This document shows, one piece after another, positions 16,076 to 24,573 of a stretch of DNA of 36,570 bases. Under the pieces are notes generated by a model that was given only the letters and a program-made list of their open reading frames with translations, was not told the origin of the DNA and made no database searches. The DNA lies in NCBI GenBank assembly GCA_035943095.1, contig DASZCN010000131.1, forward strand, positions 1-36,570. The letters run 5' to 3'. How positions within the stretch are numbered: the stretch's first letter is position 1; every line of letters starts with the position of its first letter. Source of the stretch: AG41 sp035943095. Lineage in GTDB: Bacteria; Gemmatimonadota; Gemmatimonadetes; Gemmatimonadales; GWC2-71-9. Position numbers and translations under genes: made by a program.

Positions 16076-18040
16076 CTACCGCGCCAATTCCCGAACGACC
16101 GCCGCCAGCGCGCGCACCTTTGCTCCGTCCGCGGCGCTCGCGGCCTCACGGTCGAGCTGCGTTGAAAGCGTCGTCAGCGCGGTGCGGCGGCGTTGGCCCG
16201 TCGCCCGTTCCGCGCTCGCGAGTGTCGTCCGCGCCGCGCTGATGCGATCGGCCGCGAGACCGCGCGTCCGCTCCAGCTGATCGAGGTACGCGCGCCCGAC
16301 GACGAAACGCGCCGGCCACGTGATGCGCTGCTGATCCTGCACGTTCTGATACGCGACCTGAACCAGCTTCGCGGCGTCGATCTCGTTTTGCGTGAGCAGC
16401 GCGTTCGGTTGGAGCTCCAGGACGTCGAGTCCGCGCATGATCTCGGAGCTGTAGATGTAACCGTTGTACCAGTAGGCCGACCAGCTGCCCGCCAGCTCGA
16501 GCTTGGTGGAGTCCATCGGCCCGCGATCGAAGTACGCGATCTCGGTCGGGTGCGCGGGATCGGTCCAGTCGAACACCGAGATCCCGCCCTGATACCAGCC
16601 CTGCACCATGATGTCGCGGCCGGGGACGGGAATCAGGTTGCCGTTGTGCGCCACGCAGTTTTCCGTGGACGTCTGGACGGCCGGCAGCTTGTAATAACCC
16701 TGGAACGTCAGTTTGCGGCTCGCGACCGTGAACATCGCGTCGGCGCCCCATTCCGGCTTGTCGGTCGCGCGACAGCGCGGCGCGATCCCGCCGCCCCACT
16801 CGTCCGTGAACAGGACCTTGGTCCCGTCGTTGTTGAACGTCGCCGAATGCCAGTAGGCGAAGTTCGAATCCGCCGCGGCGGCGAGACGGACGGGGTGAGC
16901 GGGATCCCTGATGTCGAGCAACAGTCCGTAGCCGGCGCAGGCGCCACCGGCGATGCCGAGCGCCGGATACACGGTGATGTCGTGGCATTGATCAGGGCCG
17001 TGGCGCACGCCGCCCGGACCCATCGGTGCCAGGAACTCCGCGTCGATGATGCCCTGGATGGCGCCGCGCAGCGCCGTGCTGTCCGCGGCCGTGGGTGCGC
17101 CGGTCCCGCCGCGACTCCGCATGATGCTGTCGAGCATGCCGCTCACGAATTGTGGCGGCAGCACGACGGGCTCTCCCTGGAATTTCACGACGAACGCGCC
17201 CTGTGCCTGCGCGGAATCCGCCATCCGCGCGGCGGCCGCCGAGTCGGCCGGCGTGGGGCCGTGCGTGGGCGGCGCGACCAGGGCCTCGAAGATCCGTGGC
17301 CGGCTCACGATGCTCGCTTGCTCCGGGTGGGCCAGCGGCACGCGGATGATGTCGATCCGGAAGCGCGCGGAGGCCGTGTCCTGCTCCGGTAGCGCGGCGG
17401 AGCACCCCGCCAGCTCTGCGCCGGGACGCACCGGGGCCTGGCCGGACACATAGATGTAGACGACGCTCGAGTCCTTCGGGTCCGTCACCACTGTGTGCGT
17501 GTGGGATCCGCGGCAGGTCTGCACGTTCGCCACGATACGCGGGTGCGTGACGTCGCTGATGTCGAGGATCCGGATGCCGCGCAGGCGCAGGGGACTAACC
17601 TGGTCGCTCAGACCCTGCACGCCGCAGTCGAGGCGCCCGTTCGGCGATTCACCCGAGAGGAAGAGCAGGTTGCGGTAGACCGACACGTCGTTCTGCTGCT
17701 CCGGGCAGGTCTCCGCGTGTACGAGGCGCGGGTGAGCGGGATCGGCGACGTCCCACACCTGGAAGCCGTGGAAGTTGCCCTGGATGACATTGTGCCCCTC
17801 GAACGCCAGGTCCGAGTTCATGTAGTCGAAGTCGCCCGGCTCGGCCGGGATGAAGTCTTTTGTCGGGGGGCTCGTCGAGACCAGGCGGAGGTTCCACGCG
17901 GCTTGGGCGGCATCCCACCAACCGGCGCGCAGTCCCACGCGACGATCGGGAGAAGGAGCGGCGGCAGTCTGGGCTGCCAACGACGGCGTTACGAACAGCA
18001 ACGATGCGAGGACGGCTCGCGTCAGTCGCGCGGTGGCCAC
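16076..18040 (-). CDS. Secreted LVIVD-repeat beta-propeller protein
   Basis: The 654-residue protein starts with a signal peptide (1 to about 23, 'LFVTPSLAAQ'). It then shows repeats of the LVIVD type: 'GFQVWDVADPAHPRLVHAE', 'GIRILDISDVTHPRIVANV', 'YGLLLDIRDPAHPVRLAAA' and 'ISVFDWTDPAHPTEIAYF', each blade built around a W/I-D-(D/T)-P-x-H-P core. These are thought to form a beta-propeller at the cell surface or in the periplasm; the biochemical role of the family is not known. A long insert around residues 220-330 and a helical tail (about 555-654, Ala/Arg-rich) are extra. The GTG start at 18040 has GGAG at a proper distance. It is a distant relative of the LVIVD-like protein at 26376-27776. 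It is divergent from the LolA-like gene, sharing a 135-base promoter gap. Confidence 0.88.
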   Translation of the reverse strand: MATARLTRAVLASLLFVTPSLAAQTAAAPSPDRRVGLRAGWWDAAQAAWNLRLVSTSPPTKDFIPAEPGDFDYMNSDLAFEGHNVIQGNFHGFQVWDVADPAHPRLVHAETCPEQQNDVSVYRNLLFLSGESPNGRLDCGVQGLSDQVSPLRLRGIRILDISDVTHPRIVANVQTCRGSHTHTVVTDPKDSSVVYIYVSGQAPVRPGAELAGCSAALPEQDTASARFRIDIIRVPLAHPEQASIVSRPRIFEALVAPPTHGPTPADSAAAARMADSAQAQGAFVVKFQGEPVVLPPQFVSGMLDSIMRSRGGTGAPTAADSTALRGAIQGIIDAEFLAPMGPGGVRHGPDQCHDITVYPALGIAGGACAGYGLLLDIRDPAHPVRLAAAADSNFAYWHSATFNNDGTKVLFTDEWGGGIAPRCRATDKPEWGADAMFTVASRKLTFQGYYKLPAVQTSTENCVAHNGNLIPVPGRDIMVQGWYQGGISVFDWTDPAHPTEIAYFDRGPMDSTKLELAGSWSAYWYNGYIYSSEIMRGLDVLELQPNALLTQNEIDAAKLVQVAYQNVQDQQRITWPARFVVGRAYLDQLERTRGLAADRISAARTTLASAERATGQRRRTALTTLSTQLDREAASAADGAKVRALAAVVRELAR

Positions 18041-18175
18041 GGGATGCTCCGGTCGGGCGAGGGGTGGAGAACGTACGACGGGCCCGATGCATCGTCAACG
18101 TACCGATGCAGGTCGATGGGACCCAACGTTCTTGGGACTTCGCGTGTCGAACGGGGACGCGAGAGGTGACACTCC

Positions 18176-18934
18176 ATGGGAATCGTTGCAGCGTCTCCAA
18201 TCCTTTGGCTCCTCGTAGCCAATCTGCAGGCCGGCGCAGACGCGTCGTTGCCAGAGGTCATAGCGCGGCACACTCGAGCGATTGGCGGAGCGGGTGCGCT
18301 GCACTCGATTCGATCCTTACGGATAACCCTCACCATCGTCGAGCCAACCTTTCACGTTGACGCGGTCTACGTGGCCGATCGCGGCATGCACATGCGGATT
18401 GATGTCTCGGCGGGCGGCCGGCGCATCTATTCGGAAGGGTTTGATGGAGCAGAGGCGTGGCAGATGGGGGAGGATGCTGCAACGGTGAAAGAGGAATCCG
18501 CCGCCGGCGCCAAGGCGCTCCAAAATGGTATTCTGGTGCCGGATCGGTTCTATTCGCTCGACGACCTTCGGGCCAAGGGTCATGATCTCCAAATGGAAGG
18601 GCGCGAGTCCGTGGGGGGTGTGTCGTATTACGTGCTACGGCTCACGGTCCATGCATCCGTTACCCACCTGTATGTTCACCCGACGAGCTGGTTGATCGAA
18701 CGAACCCGCGAAACGAAACCATTGCATCCGGATATCGATCCGACTCCCCAAACCACGGAGACCGTCTATTCGGACTTTCGAACCGTTGACGGCGTGGTGC
18801 GCCCCTTCAGGAGCGTGCGTACCAACCTCGACAACGGCAACGTGCTCCAGACGGAAACCATACAGAAGGTCGAAACAAACCCCGATCTCTCCCACTCCTT
18901 TTTCGCAAGACCATCCGTCTCGCCAGCGCGGTAG
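18176..18934 (+). CDS. LolA-like periplasmic protein (outer-membrane lipoprotein-sorting type)
   Basis: The 252-residue protein has a hydrophobic N-terminus that can serve as a signal peptide (about 1-23). It then shows the half-barrel pattern of LolA/LolB-like proteins seen in many 'outer membrane lipoprotein-sorting' entries: 'VIARHTRAIGGAGALHSIRSLRI', 'MHMRIDV...RIYSEGFDGAEAWQM', 'YYVLRLTV...THLYVHPTSWLIERTRE', 'TVYSDFRTVDGVVRPFRSV'. The ATG is supported by AGAGGTG seven bases upstream. It is probably a periplasmic lipid or hydrophobic-ligand binder; its own partner is unknown. Stretches of the gene are less GC-rich than the neighbouring operons. It ends nine bases before the convergent stop of the small membrane protein. 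Confidence 0.7.
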   Translation: MGIVAASPILWLLVANLQAGADASLPEVIARHTRAIGGAGALHSIRSLRITLTIVEPTFHVDAVYVADRGMHMRIDVSAGGRRIYSEGFDGAEAWQMGEDAATVKEESAAGAKALQNGILVPDRFYSLDDLRAKGHDLQMEGRESVGGVSYYVLRLTVHASVTHLYVHPTSWLIERTRETKPLHPDIDPTPQTTETVYSDFRTVDGVVRPFRSVRTNLDNGNVLQTETIQKVETNPDLSHSFFARPSVSPAR

Positions 18935-18942
18935 CGCCGGCG

Positions 18943-19335
18943 TCAGTCTGTGAGCATATGCACGCCGACAATCACGAGGATGCCAGCGGCCGCCAGCGTC
19001 GCCGCAGCGACGACCAGCGTCGCCAGGTGCGCGCGGATTAGGGCGAGCGCTTGCCGCGCGCTCTGCCGCAGCTCGGCGTCATCGCGCCAGCTGGAGAGCA
19101 GCCGGCCGGAGCCGATGACCAATGCAGCGAGCGGCAGCGCGATGAGCAGGACCCACAGCGTCCACTGGCGCGCGGCGTACCACATGACGATCCGTTCAGC
19201 CGTGTGCGCCGGTTCGTACTGTTGCGGCTGCAGCTCCCGCACCACGAGGGCGATCATGAAGAGCAGGGCGGGGGAGATGAGCAACAGTTCGGTGACAGCG
19301 ATGGTGCGCTTGATCGTGCCGGATGACACGTTCAT
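18943..19335 (-). CDS. Small membrane protein with three predicted helices
   Basis: I do not recognise the family. The 130-residue product has three clear hydrophobic segments (about residues 14-34, 57-77 and 105-126). The polar stretch between the second and third ('SWRDDAELRQSARQALALIRAH') would form a short amphipathic helix. There is no catalytic motif. The ATG at 19335 follows a G-run (GAGGGGGC) that can act as ribosome site. A strong palindromic element sits 41 bases upstream (19376-19396), which suggests this gene is controlled by a dedicated repressor encoded elsewhere. It is convergent with the LolA-like gene and divergent from the susC gene. Confidence 0.7.
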   Translation of the reverse strand: MNVSSGTIKRTIAVTELLLISPALLFMIALVVRELQPQQYEPAHTAERIVMWYAARQWTLWVLLIALPLAALVIGSGRLLSSWRDDAELRQSARQALALIRAHLATLVVAAATLAAAGILVIVGVHMLTD

Positions 19336-19645
19336 CGGGGGCCCCCTCAGCCAGTTATCGTTCTAGCTGCGACAAGTACTTTGTACAATAAAGTACAGGC
19401 AAACCCTAGTCAAGAGAGAAGGGGGCGAGGGCCTCGAAACCATAGCGTCCCGTCAGGTCTCATTTTGAAATGTTGACAGCCCCACCGCGCGGGTCCATAT
19501 CAGCCCCACCCCGCGCGCTATCGATTCATTCCACCCGAGACGGAGGCTTGCGACACGCGCGGTTTCTGCTCGCGGATCTGACGCATAACCAGGGGTGTGC
19601 AGTTTCGTCCAGTTGCCGTACGACCGTCGAACTGGGGGACACAGC
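19336..19645. other. Divergent control region between the small membrane protein and the susC operon
   Basis: The gap of 310 bases holds the operator-like palindrome at 19376-19396, a purine tract followed by GGCCTCGAAACCA (19411-19442), and two near-copies of CAGCCCCACC-CGCG (from 19477 and 19501). There is a possible but weak TTGACA (19473-19478) with TATCAG (19498-19503), whose 19-base spacing is longer than ideal. No gene-like frame is supported. Confidence 0.6.
19376..19396. promoter_or_regulatory. Operator-like inverted repeat GTACTTT-N7-AAAGTAC
   Basis: Seven-base perfect arms (19376-19382 and 19390-19396) flank a seven-base core. The nested TTGTACAA (19381-19388) is itself a perfect palindrome. 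This A/T-rich block stands out in GC-rich DNA and lies 41 bases before the start of the small membrane protein gene. It looks like the binding site of a dimeric winged-helix repressor (PadR- or BlaI-like sites have this flavour), but the regulator is not in the window. Confidence 0.55.
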
Positions 19646-22624
19646 ATGCGGCGCTTCGCTCTACTCCTCGCCCTGATCGGGTTGTGTGCCGTGCCCGGTC
19701 TCGGTGCAGCGCAGGGTCGGACCATCACGGGTCACGTGTTTGACGCGGTCACCAGCGCCCCGCTCAGTCGGGCGCAGATCACGCTCAAAGGCACGGAGAC
19801 CGGTACCCTCTCCAAGGACGACGGCTCGTTCGCCGTCGCCGCGCCGGTCGGCGACGTCACGCTCGTCGTCCACCTGATCGGCTACAAGCGGCGCGAAGTC
19901 GTCGCCCCGGCCGGGCAGGAGAACGTGGCGATCGACCTCGAGCGCGACGTGCTGAAGCTCGAAGCCGTGATCATCACCGGTCAGGCGACCGGCCAGGAAC
20001 GGCGCAATCTCGCGAACGCCGTCTCCAGCGTCAGCGCCGATCAGGTGAGCGCGGTCCCGGCGCAGGATGTGGAGCAGGCGCTGCAGGGCAAGATCGCCGG
20101 CGCCGACATCGAGGCCAACTCGGGCGCGCCCGGCGGCGGCATCCAGGTGCGCATGCGCGGCGTGACCTCGATCATCGGAAACTCCCAGCCTCTGTTCGTG
20201 ATGGACGGGGTCGTGATCTCGAACGACGCGATCCCGGGCGGCACGAACGCGATTACCAGGGCGGAGGGGCCGCAGCCGATCGCGACCATCGAGGACAACC
20301 CGGCCAATCGCCTCGCCGACCTGAATCCCAACGACGTCGAAAGCATCGAGATCCTGCCGGGGGCCTCGGCCTCCGCCATCTACGGGTCGAAGGCCTCGAA
20401 CGGCGTGTTCATCATCAAGACCAAGCGGGGGCAGGCGGGCGGCGCGCCGCAGTTCGAGCTGAGCCAGGGCGTCGGAGTCGCCGAGATCTCCCACGAGCTC
20501 GGCGCGCGCGTGTTTCGCGACTCGGTGGAGGTCGACCAGACCTATGGCGCATTCGGATCGCTTTGTAACCTGCCGGGGGGTCTGTGTCCCGTCTATAACC
20601 AGGAAGACGTGGTCGCCGGGAGCAAGCCGATCCTGTCGCGCACCAGCGGCAGCATCCGCGGTGGGTCCGAGACGACGCGCTACTACGTGTCGGGCCTGTG
20701 GGACGTGGAGCCCGGCATCATCGGCAACACCGGCTACAGCAAACACTCGCTGCGCGTCAACGTGGACCAGCTGATCGGCTCGCACATCGACCTCAACTTC
20801 AGCACCAACCTGGTGCATTCCAACGCGCGACGGGGCCTCACGAACAACGACAACACCGGGACGAGCTACTACATGTCGCTCTTCTCCACGCCGAGTTTCG
20901 TGAACCTGCACCCGCTGGCGGACGGGAGCTACCCGAACAACCCGTTCGCGCCGTCGAACCCGCTGCAAACCACGGCGTTGCTGCAGAACGAAACCCCGGT
21001 CTGGCGCTTCATCGGCTCCACCACGATGACCGTGAACGCCGTGAAAACGTCGCGGCACTCGTTGAAGCTTATCGCGACCGCGGGATCGGACTTCTTCAAT
21101 CAGAAGGACTTGATCTTCGCGCCGGCGGAGCTGCAGTTCGAGCAGGCGAGCGGCCTGCCGGGCCAGGTGATCCTGTCGCACACGAACAACTTGAACGTCA
21201 ACCTGAGCGGCAACCTCGTCTACGGGTACACGCCCGCGAGCGGCGCGTTCACGGCCACGACGTCGTTTGGCGCGGACTACCAGAAGCGCGACCAGGACAT
21301 CGCGCGCACGTCCGCCCAGAACCTGGTGGGGGACATCGGCAACATCGGCCAGGGAACCATCATCGCCATCTTCGAGCAGCAGCAACGCGTGCGCGACATG
21401 GGGCTGTTCGCCCAGGAAGAGTTTCTCGGCCTGTCGGAGCGGCTGCTGCTCACGCTCGGCGTGCGGGCGGACCAGAGCAGCGCTGACGCCGATCCGAGCA
21501 AGCTCTTCTATTATCCGAAGGCCGGTGCGTCCTACCGGCTGGTCTTCGACTCGCCGGCGCTGCAGGAGCTGAAGCTCCGGGCGGCCTATGGGCAATCCGG
21601 CAACGAGCCGCTCTACGGGCAGCAATTCACCGAGCTGACGAGCGCCAACATCGGCGGCGTGCCGGCCGTGGGGCTGGGACTGCTCGGCGCGGTGCCGACG
21701 ATCGCCGCCCCGGACCTGCGCCCCGAGCGGGAGCGGGAGATCGAAGGCGGGTTCGACGCTACGCTGTTCAAGGGCCGGGCGACGCTGTCGGTGACCGGGT
21801 ACGAGAAGCGGATCAGCGACCTTCTCCTGCAGCGCTCCTTGCCGCCGTCCAGCGGCTTCCAGACCGAGATCTTCAACGGTGGCGTGATGCGTGATCGCGG
21901 CCTCGAGATCGCCCTCACCGCCGTGCCGGCGCAGCGCGCCTCGTTTCAGTGGACCGCGACCGCGAATTTCAGCATGGACCGCGGCAGAGTGCTGTCGCTG
22001 CCGGTGCCGAACTTCTTCCCCCCGACCGGCTTCGGGGTGGATCTGGGCTCGAACTACATCCAGGTCGGCGCGTCGCCCACGCAGCTCGTGGGGAACGACA
22101 CGCTCTGCACGGCATTCTGCCGGGTGGGCGAGCAAAATCCCAACTTCCGCGTGGGCTTCGCGAACGACGTGCAGTACCACGCCGCCCATCTGTACTTCTT
22201 GCTGAACTGGCAAAGCGGTGGCGTCGCCGACAACCTCACGGCCTGGCTCTACGACCTCGCGGCCAACAGCTCCGACTACGCCACGCCGATCACCGTGGGC
22301 GGAACAACCGTACCGCTCGGCGCCTATCGCGCCGGCACCTTCCCGGCCGAGACCAAGATCTATCTCCAGAGCACTACCTATCTCAAGCTGCGGGAGGTGA
22401 CGTTGTCGTTCGACATACCCCAGGAGTTCGTGCGGCGCTTCTGGACCGGCGGACGCTACGCCAGGGTGAGCCTCTCGGGTCGCAACCTGTTCACGCTCAC
22501 ACCCTACAAGGGAGCCGACCCCGAGGTGTCGAACTTCGGGACCCAGCAGATCGCCCGGAACTTCGACGTGTCACCCTATCCGCCGAGTCGCAGCTTCTGG
22601 CTCTCGGTGGATTTCGGATTCTAG
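19646..22624 (+). CDS. SusC/RagA-family TonB-dependent outer-membrane transporter
   Basis: The 992-residue protein has a signal peptide (1-22, 'VPGLGAAQ'), a carboxypeptidase-regulatory-like domain (about 25-110, 'ITGHVFDAVTSAPLSRAQITLKGTETGTL'), a plug (about 125-270) and a barrel. The plug has the SusC/RagA signatures 'ALQGKIAGADIEANSGAPGG', 'PLFVMDGVVIS', 'VESIEILPGASASAIYGSKASNGVFIIKTKRG'. The protein ends in the aromatic 'WLSVDFGF', as barrels do. ATG 19646 is chosen because GGGGG at 19634-19638 precedes it by seven bases and the signal peptide starts there; an upstream GTG (19595) adds 17 polar residues. It imports a large substrate with its SusD partner, powered by TonB. The neighbours include no glycoside hydrolase, so the substrate need not be a glycan. 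Confidence 0.95.
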   Translation: MRRFALLLALIGLCAVPGLGAAQGRTITGHVFDAVTSAPLSRAQITLKGTETGTLSKDDGSFAVAAPVGDVTLVVHLIGYKRREVVAPAGQENVAIDLERDVLKLEAVIITGQATGQERRNLANAVSSVSADQVSAVPAQDVEQALQGKIAGADIEANSGAPGGGIQVRMRGVTSIIGNSQPLFVMDGVVISNDAIPGGTNAITRAEGPQPIATIEDNPANRLADLNPNDVESIEILPGASASAIYGSKASNGVFIIKTKRGQAGGAPQFELSQGVGVAEISHELGARVFRDSVEVDQTYGAFGSLCNLPGGLCPVYNQEDVVAGSKPILSRTSGSIRGGSETTRYYVSGLWDVEPGIIGNTGYSKHSLRVNVDQLIGSHIDLNFSTNLVHSNARRGLTNNDNTGTSYYMSLFSTPSFVNLHPLADGSYPNNPFAPSNPLQTTALLQNETPVWRFIGSTTMTVNAVKTSRHSLKLIATAGSDFFNQKDLIFAPAELQFEQASGLPGQVILSHTNNLNVNLSGNLVYGYTPASGAFTATTSFGADYQKRDQDIARTSAQNLVGDIGNIGQGTIIAIFEQQQRVRDMGLFAQEEFLGLSERLLLTLGVRADQSSADADPSKLFYYPKAGASYRLVFDSPALQELKLRAAYGQSGNEPLYGQQFTELTSANIGGVPAVGLGLLGAVPTIAAPDLRPEREREIEGGFDATLFKGRATLSVTGYEKRISDLLLQRSLPPSSGFQTEIFNGGVMRDRGLEIALTAVPAQRASFQWTATANFSMDRGRVLSLPVPNFFPPTGFGVDLGSNYIQVGASPTQLVGNDTLCTAFCRVGEQNPNFRVGFANDVQYHAAHLYFLLNWQSGGVADNLTAWLYDLAANSSDYATPITVGGTTVPLGAYRAGTFPAETKIYLQSTTYLKLREVTLSFDIPQEFVRRFWTGGRYARVSLSGRNLFTLTPYKGADPEVSNFGTQQIARNFDVSPYPPSRSFWLSVDFGF

Positions 22625-22653
22625 CCGTGGACCGCCCAGTGAGGACGCTTCCC

Positions 22654-24018
22654 ATGCGCACGATCGCTTCGCTTGTGGCCGGCTCCACGCTGCTGGTCCT
22701 TGTCGCGTGCAAGGATCTGGCGGTGCCCGACCTGAACAACACCAGCCTCGACGATCTCCTGAACCACCCCACCGCGGCGAAGATTGCCAACGCCACGCAG
22801 GGCTTGCTCACGGGCACCCGCGAGAACGTGGCGTTCTACGTTCGCGACCTCGGGATCTTCGGTCGCGAGGGTTTCGACCTCGAGCCGACCGAGCCGCGCA
22901 CCGTCACGCAGCTCATGGAAGGCCCGCTCGACCCCGGGAGCTTCGGTGGCGGCCAGTGGACTGCCGCGTACGCGGACATCCGGAACGTCAACATCCTGAT
23001 GCATGCCCTCGACAAGGACGTGGACATGATCGACCCGGACAAAGAGGCGGTCCGGGGGTTCGCGCAGACGATCCAGGCGCTCGACTTCTTCGAGATTATC
23101 GCCACGCGGGACAGCTTCGGCGCTCCGATCGCGGTGGACATCGATGCGCTCGGCCCGCCGGCGCCGATCGCCACGCGCGCGCAGGTGTACCAGCACATCC
23201 TCAATCTGCTCGACTCGGCCGTCATTCATCTGCAGGCGGCGGACGCCGCGTTCCCGTTCAGGCTCAGCGCGGGATTCTCCTCGTTCGCGACGCCGCTTGC
23301 GTTCGTGCAGCTGAATCGCGCCCTCAAGGCCCGCACCGAGGTGTACTTGGACGATTGGGCCAACGCCCTCGCGGCCATCAACGGCTCGTTCCTCGACACG
23401 ACCAGGGCATTGAGCTTCGGGGCCTACCACTCGTATAGCACGGGGCCTGGCGATGAGCCGAACCCAAACTTCGATCCGGTGCACCTGTTCGCGAACCCGG
23501 AGCTCATCACCCAAGCACAGCTGCAGACGGACGGCGTAACGCTCGACCAGCGGGTCCTCGACAAGATCACGCCGACGACCGCACCGCCGCCGATCGACGG
23601 GGTGACGAGCAACCAGCAATTCACGCTGTACGATGCGCCCGACAAGCCGATTCCGCTGATCCGGAACGAAGAGCTGATCCTGCTCCGGGCCGAAATCGCG
23701 TTGGGTCAGGGCGACCTCGCCACAGCGGCGCGGTTCATCAACTTTACCAGAGTGAGTGCGGGCAAGCTCCCGGCGATCGCGACCCTGGCGGCGCAGACCC
23801 CCGATTCGGTGCTCACCATACTGCTGTACGAGAAGCGCTACTCGCTCGTGTGGGAGGGAGGGTTCAGCTGGCTCGACCTGCGTCACTACAGTCGGCTGCC
23901 GACGCTGTCGCGCATCGCGACCAACGGACACTTCTACTTGAGGATGCCGTTCCCGACGAACGAGTGCACCCCGCGGAACCCGGAGCCGCCCGGCTGCGCA
24001 TTCGTGAACGGCTTCTGA
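22654..24018 (+). CDS. SusD/RagB-family outer-membrane lipoprotein
   Basis: The 454-residue protein is the partner of the preceding SusC. It has a lipoprotein signal with the lipobox 'LVAC' (C19), then a SusD-like helical fold ('LLNHPTAAKIANATQGLLTGTRENVAFY', 'FAQTIQALDFFEIIATRDSFGAPIAVD', 'LIRNEELILLRAEIALGQGDLATAARFINFTRV', 'LLYEKRYSLVWEGGFSWLDLRHYSRL'). The last two blocks are the family signature near the C-terminus. ATG 22654 is preferred because the lipoprotein signal begins there and GAGG (22641-22644) precedes it; it lies 29 bases after susC. SusD sits as a lid on SusC and captures substrate at the cell surface. The substrate here is unknown. Its stop overlaps the probable start of the next gene. 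Confidence 0.94.
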   Translation: MRTIASLVAGSTLLVLVACKDLAVPDLNNTSLDDLLNHPTAAKIANATQGLLTGTRENVAFYVRDLGIFGREGFDLEPTEPRTVTQLMEGPLDPGSFGGGQWTAAYADIRNVNILMHALDKDVDMIDPDKEAVRGFAQTIQALDFFEIIATRDSFGAPIAVDIDALGPPAPIATRAQVYQHILNLLDSAVIHLQAADAAFPFRLSAGFSSFATPLAFVQLNRALKARTEVYLDDWANALAAINGSFLDTTRALSFGAYHSYSTGPGDEPNPNFDPVHLFANPELITQAQLQTDGVTLDQRVLDKITPTTAPPPIDGVTSNQQFTLYDAPDKPIPLIRNEELILLRAEIALGQGDLATAARFINFTRVSAGKLPAIATLAAQTPDSVLTILLYEKRYSLVWEGGFSWLDLRHYSRLPTLSRIATNGHFYLRMPFPTNECTPRNPEPPGCAFVNGF

Positions 24019-24569
24019 CCCCGACGCGGACTCGCACGCTCGGCGTGCTTTTCGCCGCCTGCGTCGTATCGCTCGCCTCCCGCGAGGCGGGCGGGAGCGA
24101 GCGTGCGGCCGCGAGGCGTGCCGACCGGTGCGGGCTGCGTCCTCCGCTCTATCGCATCGAGTTGACCCCGACCGAGCGTGCCCCCGGCGCGAAGGGCGTC
24201 GCCCGCTTGCGACCGGCCGCCTCACCCTTCGGCTTGCCCGTCACGGTGGACGGGCATCTGGTACTGGATGTGGAGGTCTCGGCCGCCGGCCTACCGGCCC
24301 CCGCGAGCCTGGGGCCGTACAGCGTCTTCGTCGCGTGGGCCACCTCGCCCAACCTGGACCAGGTCCGACGCCTCGGCTCGCTGGGGCAAGGAGGGGAGGC
24401 GCGGGGCCAGGTGACGTGGAACAAGTTCATGGTGTTCGTGTCCGCCGAGGCGAGCACGCGGGGTGAGCACTGGAGCGGTCCGATCGTGCTGCGCGGCATG
24501 TCGGCCAGCGGCTACATGCAGAACTTCAGCGCCCATCCGCTCTTCAACGGCGGCGTGCCACCGTGCTGA
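24015..24569 (+). CDS. Small secreted lipoprotein of unknown function, probable CTG start
   Basis: I do not recognise the family. The product is about 184 residues with a short signal and a lipobox-like 'LFAAC' directly after the start. The remainder, with alternating hydrophobic residues ('LPVTVDGHLVLDVEVSAAGLPAP', 'GPYSVFVAWATSPNLDQV', 'VTWNKFMVFVSAEAS'), reads as a beta-sandwich. No ATG or TTG exists in frame near the signal. CTG 24015 forms a CTGA overlap with the SusD stop and gives a compact lipoprotein signal. GTG 23964 would give a 17-residue longer N-terminus without a ribosome site. It sits between susD and the copper oxidase, four bases before the latter's start, so it probably serves the same process, for example as a surface binding or scaffold protein. 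Confidence 0.65.
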   Translation: MTPTRTRTLGVLFAACVVSLASREAGGSERAAARRADRCGLRPPLYRIELTPTERAPGAKGVARLRPAASPFGLPVTVDGHLVLDVEVSAAGLPAPASLGPYSVFVAWATSPNLDQVRRLGSLGQGGEARGQVTWNKFMVFVSAEASTRGEHWSGPIVLRGMSASGYMQNFSAHPLFNGGVPPC

Positions 24570-24573
24570 GGCC

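Noticed and set aside
19473..19503. TTGACA with TATCAG as a sigma-70 promoter for susC
   Set aside because: The 19-base spacing and imperfect -10 make it too weak to call as a feature; it is only mentioned in the gap description.
19661..22213. 850-codon open frame on the minus strand opposite susC
   Set aside because: It is rich in Arg, Asp, His and Val with no domain pattern, as expected for the antisense of a GC-rich gene; the SusC frame has clear family motifs.
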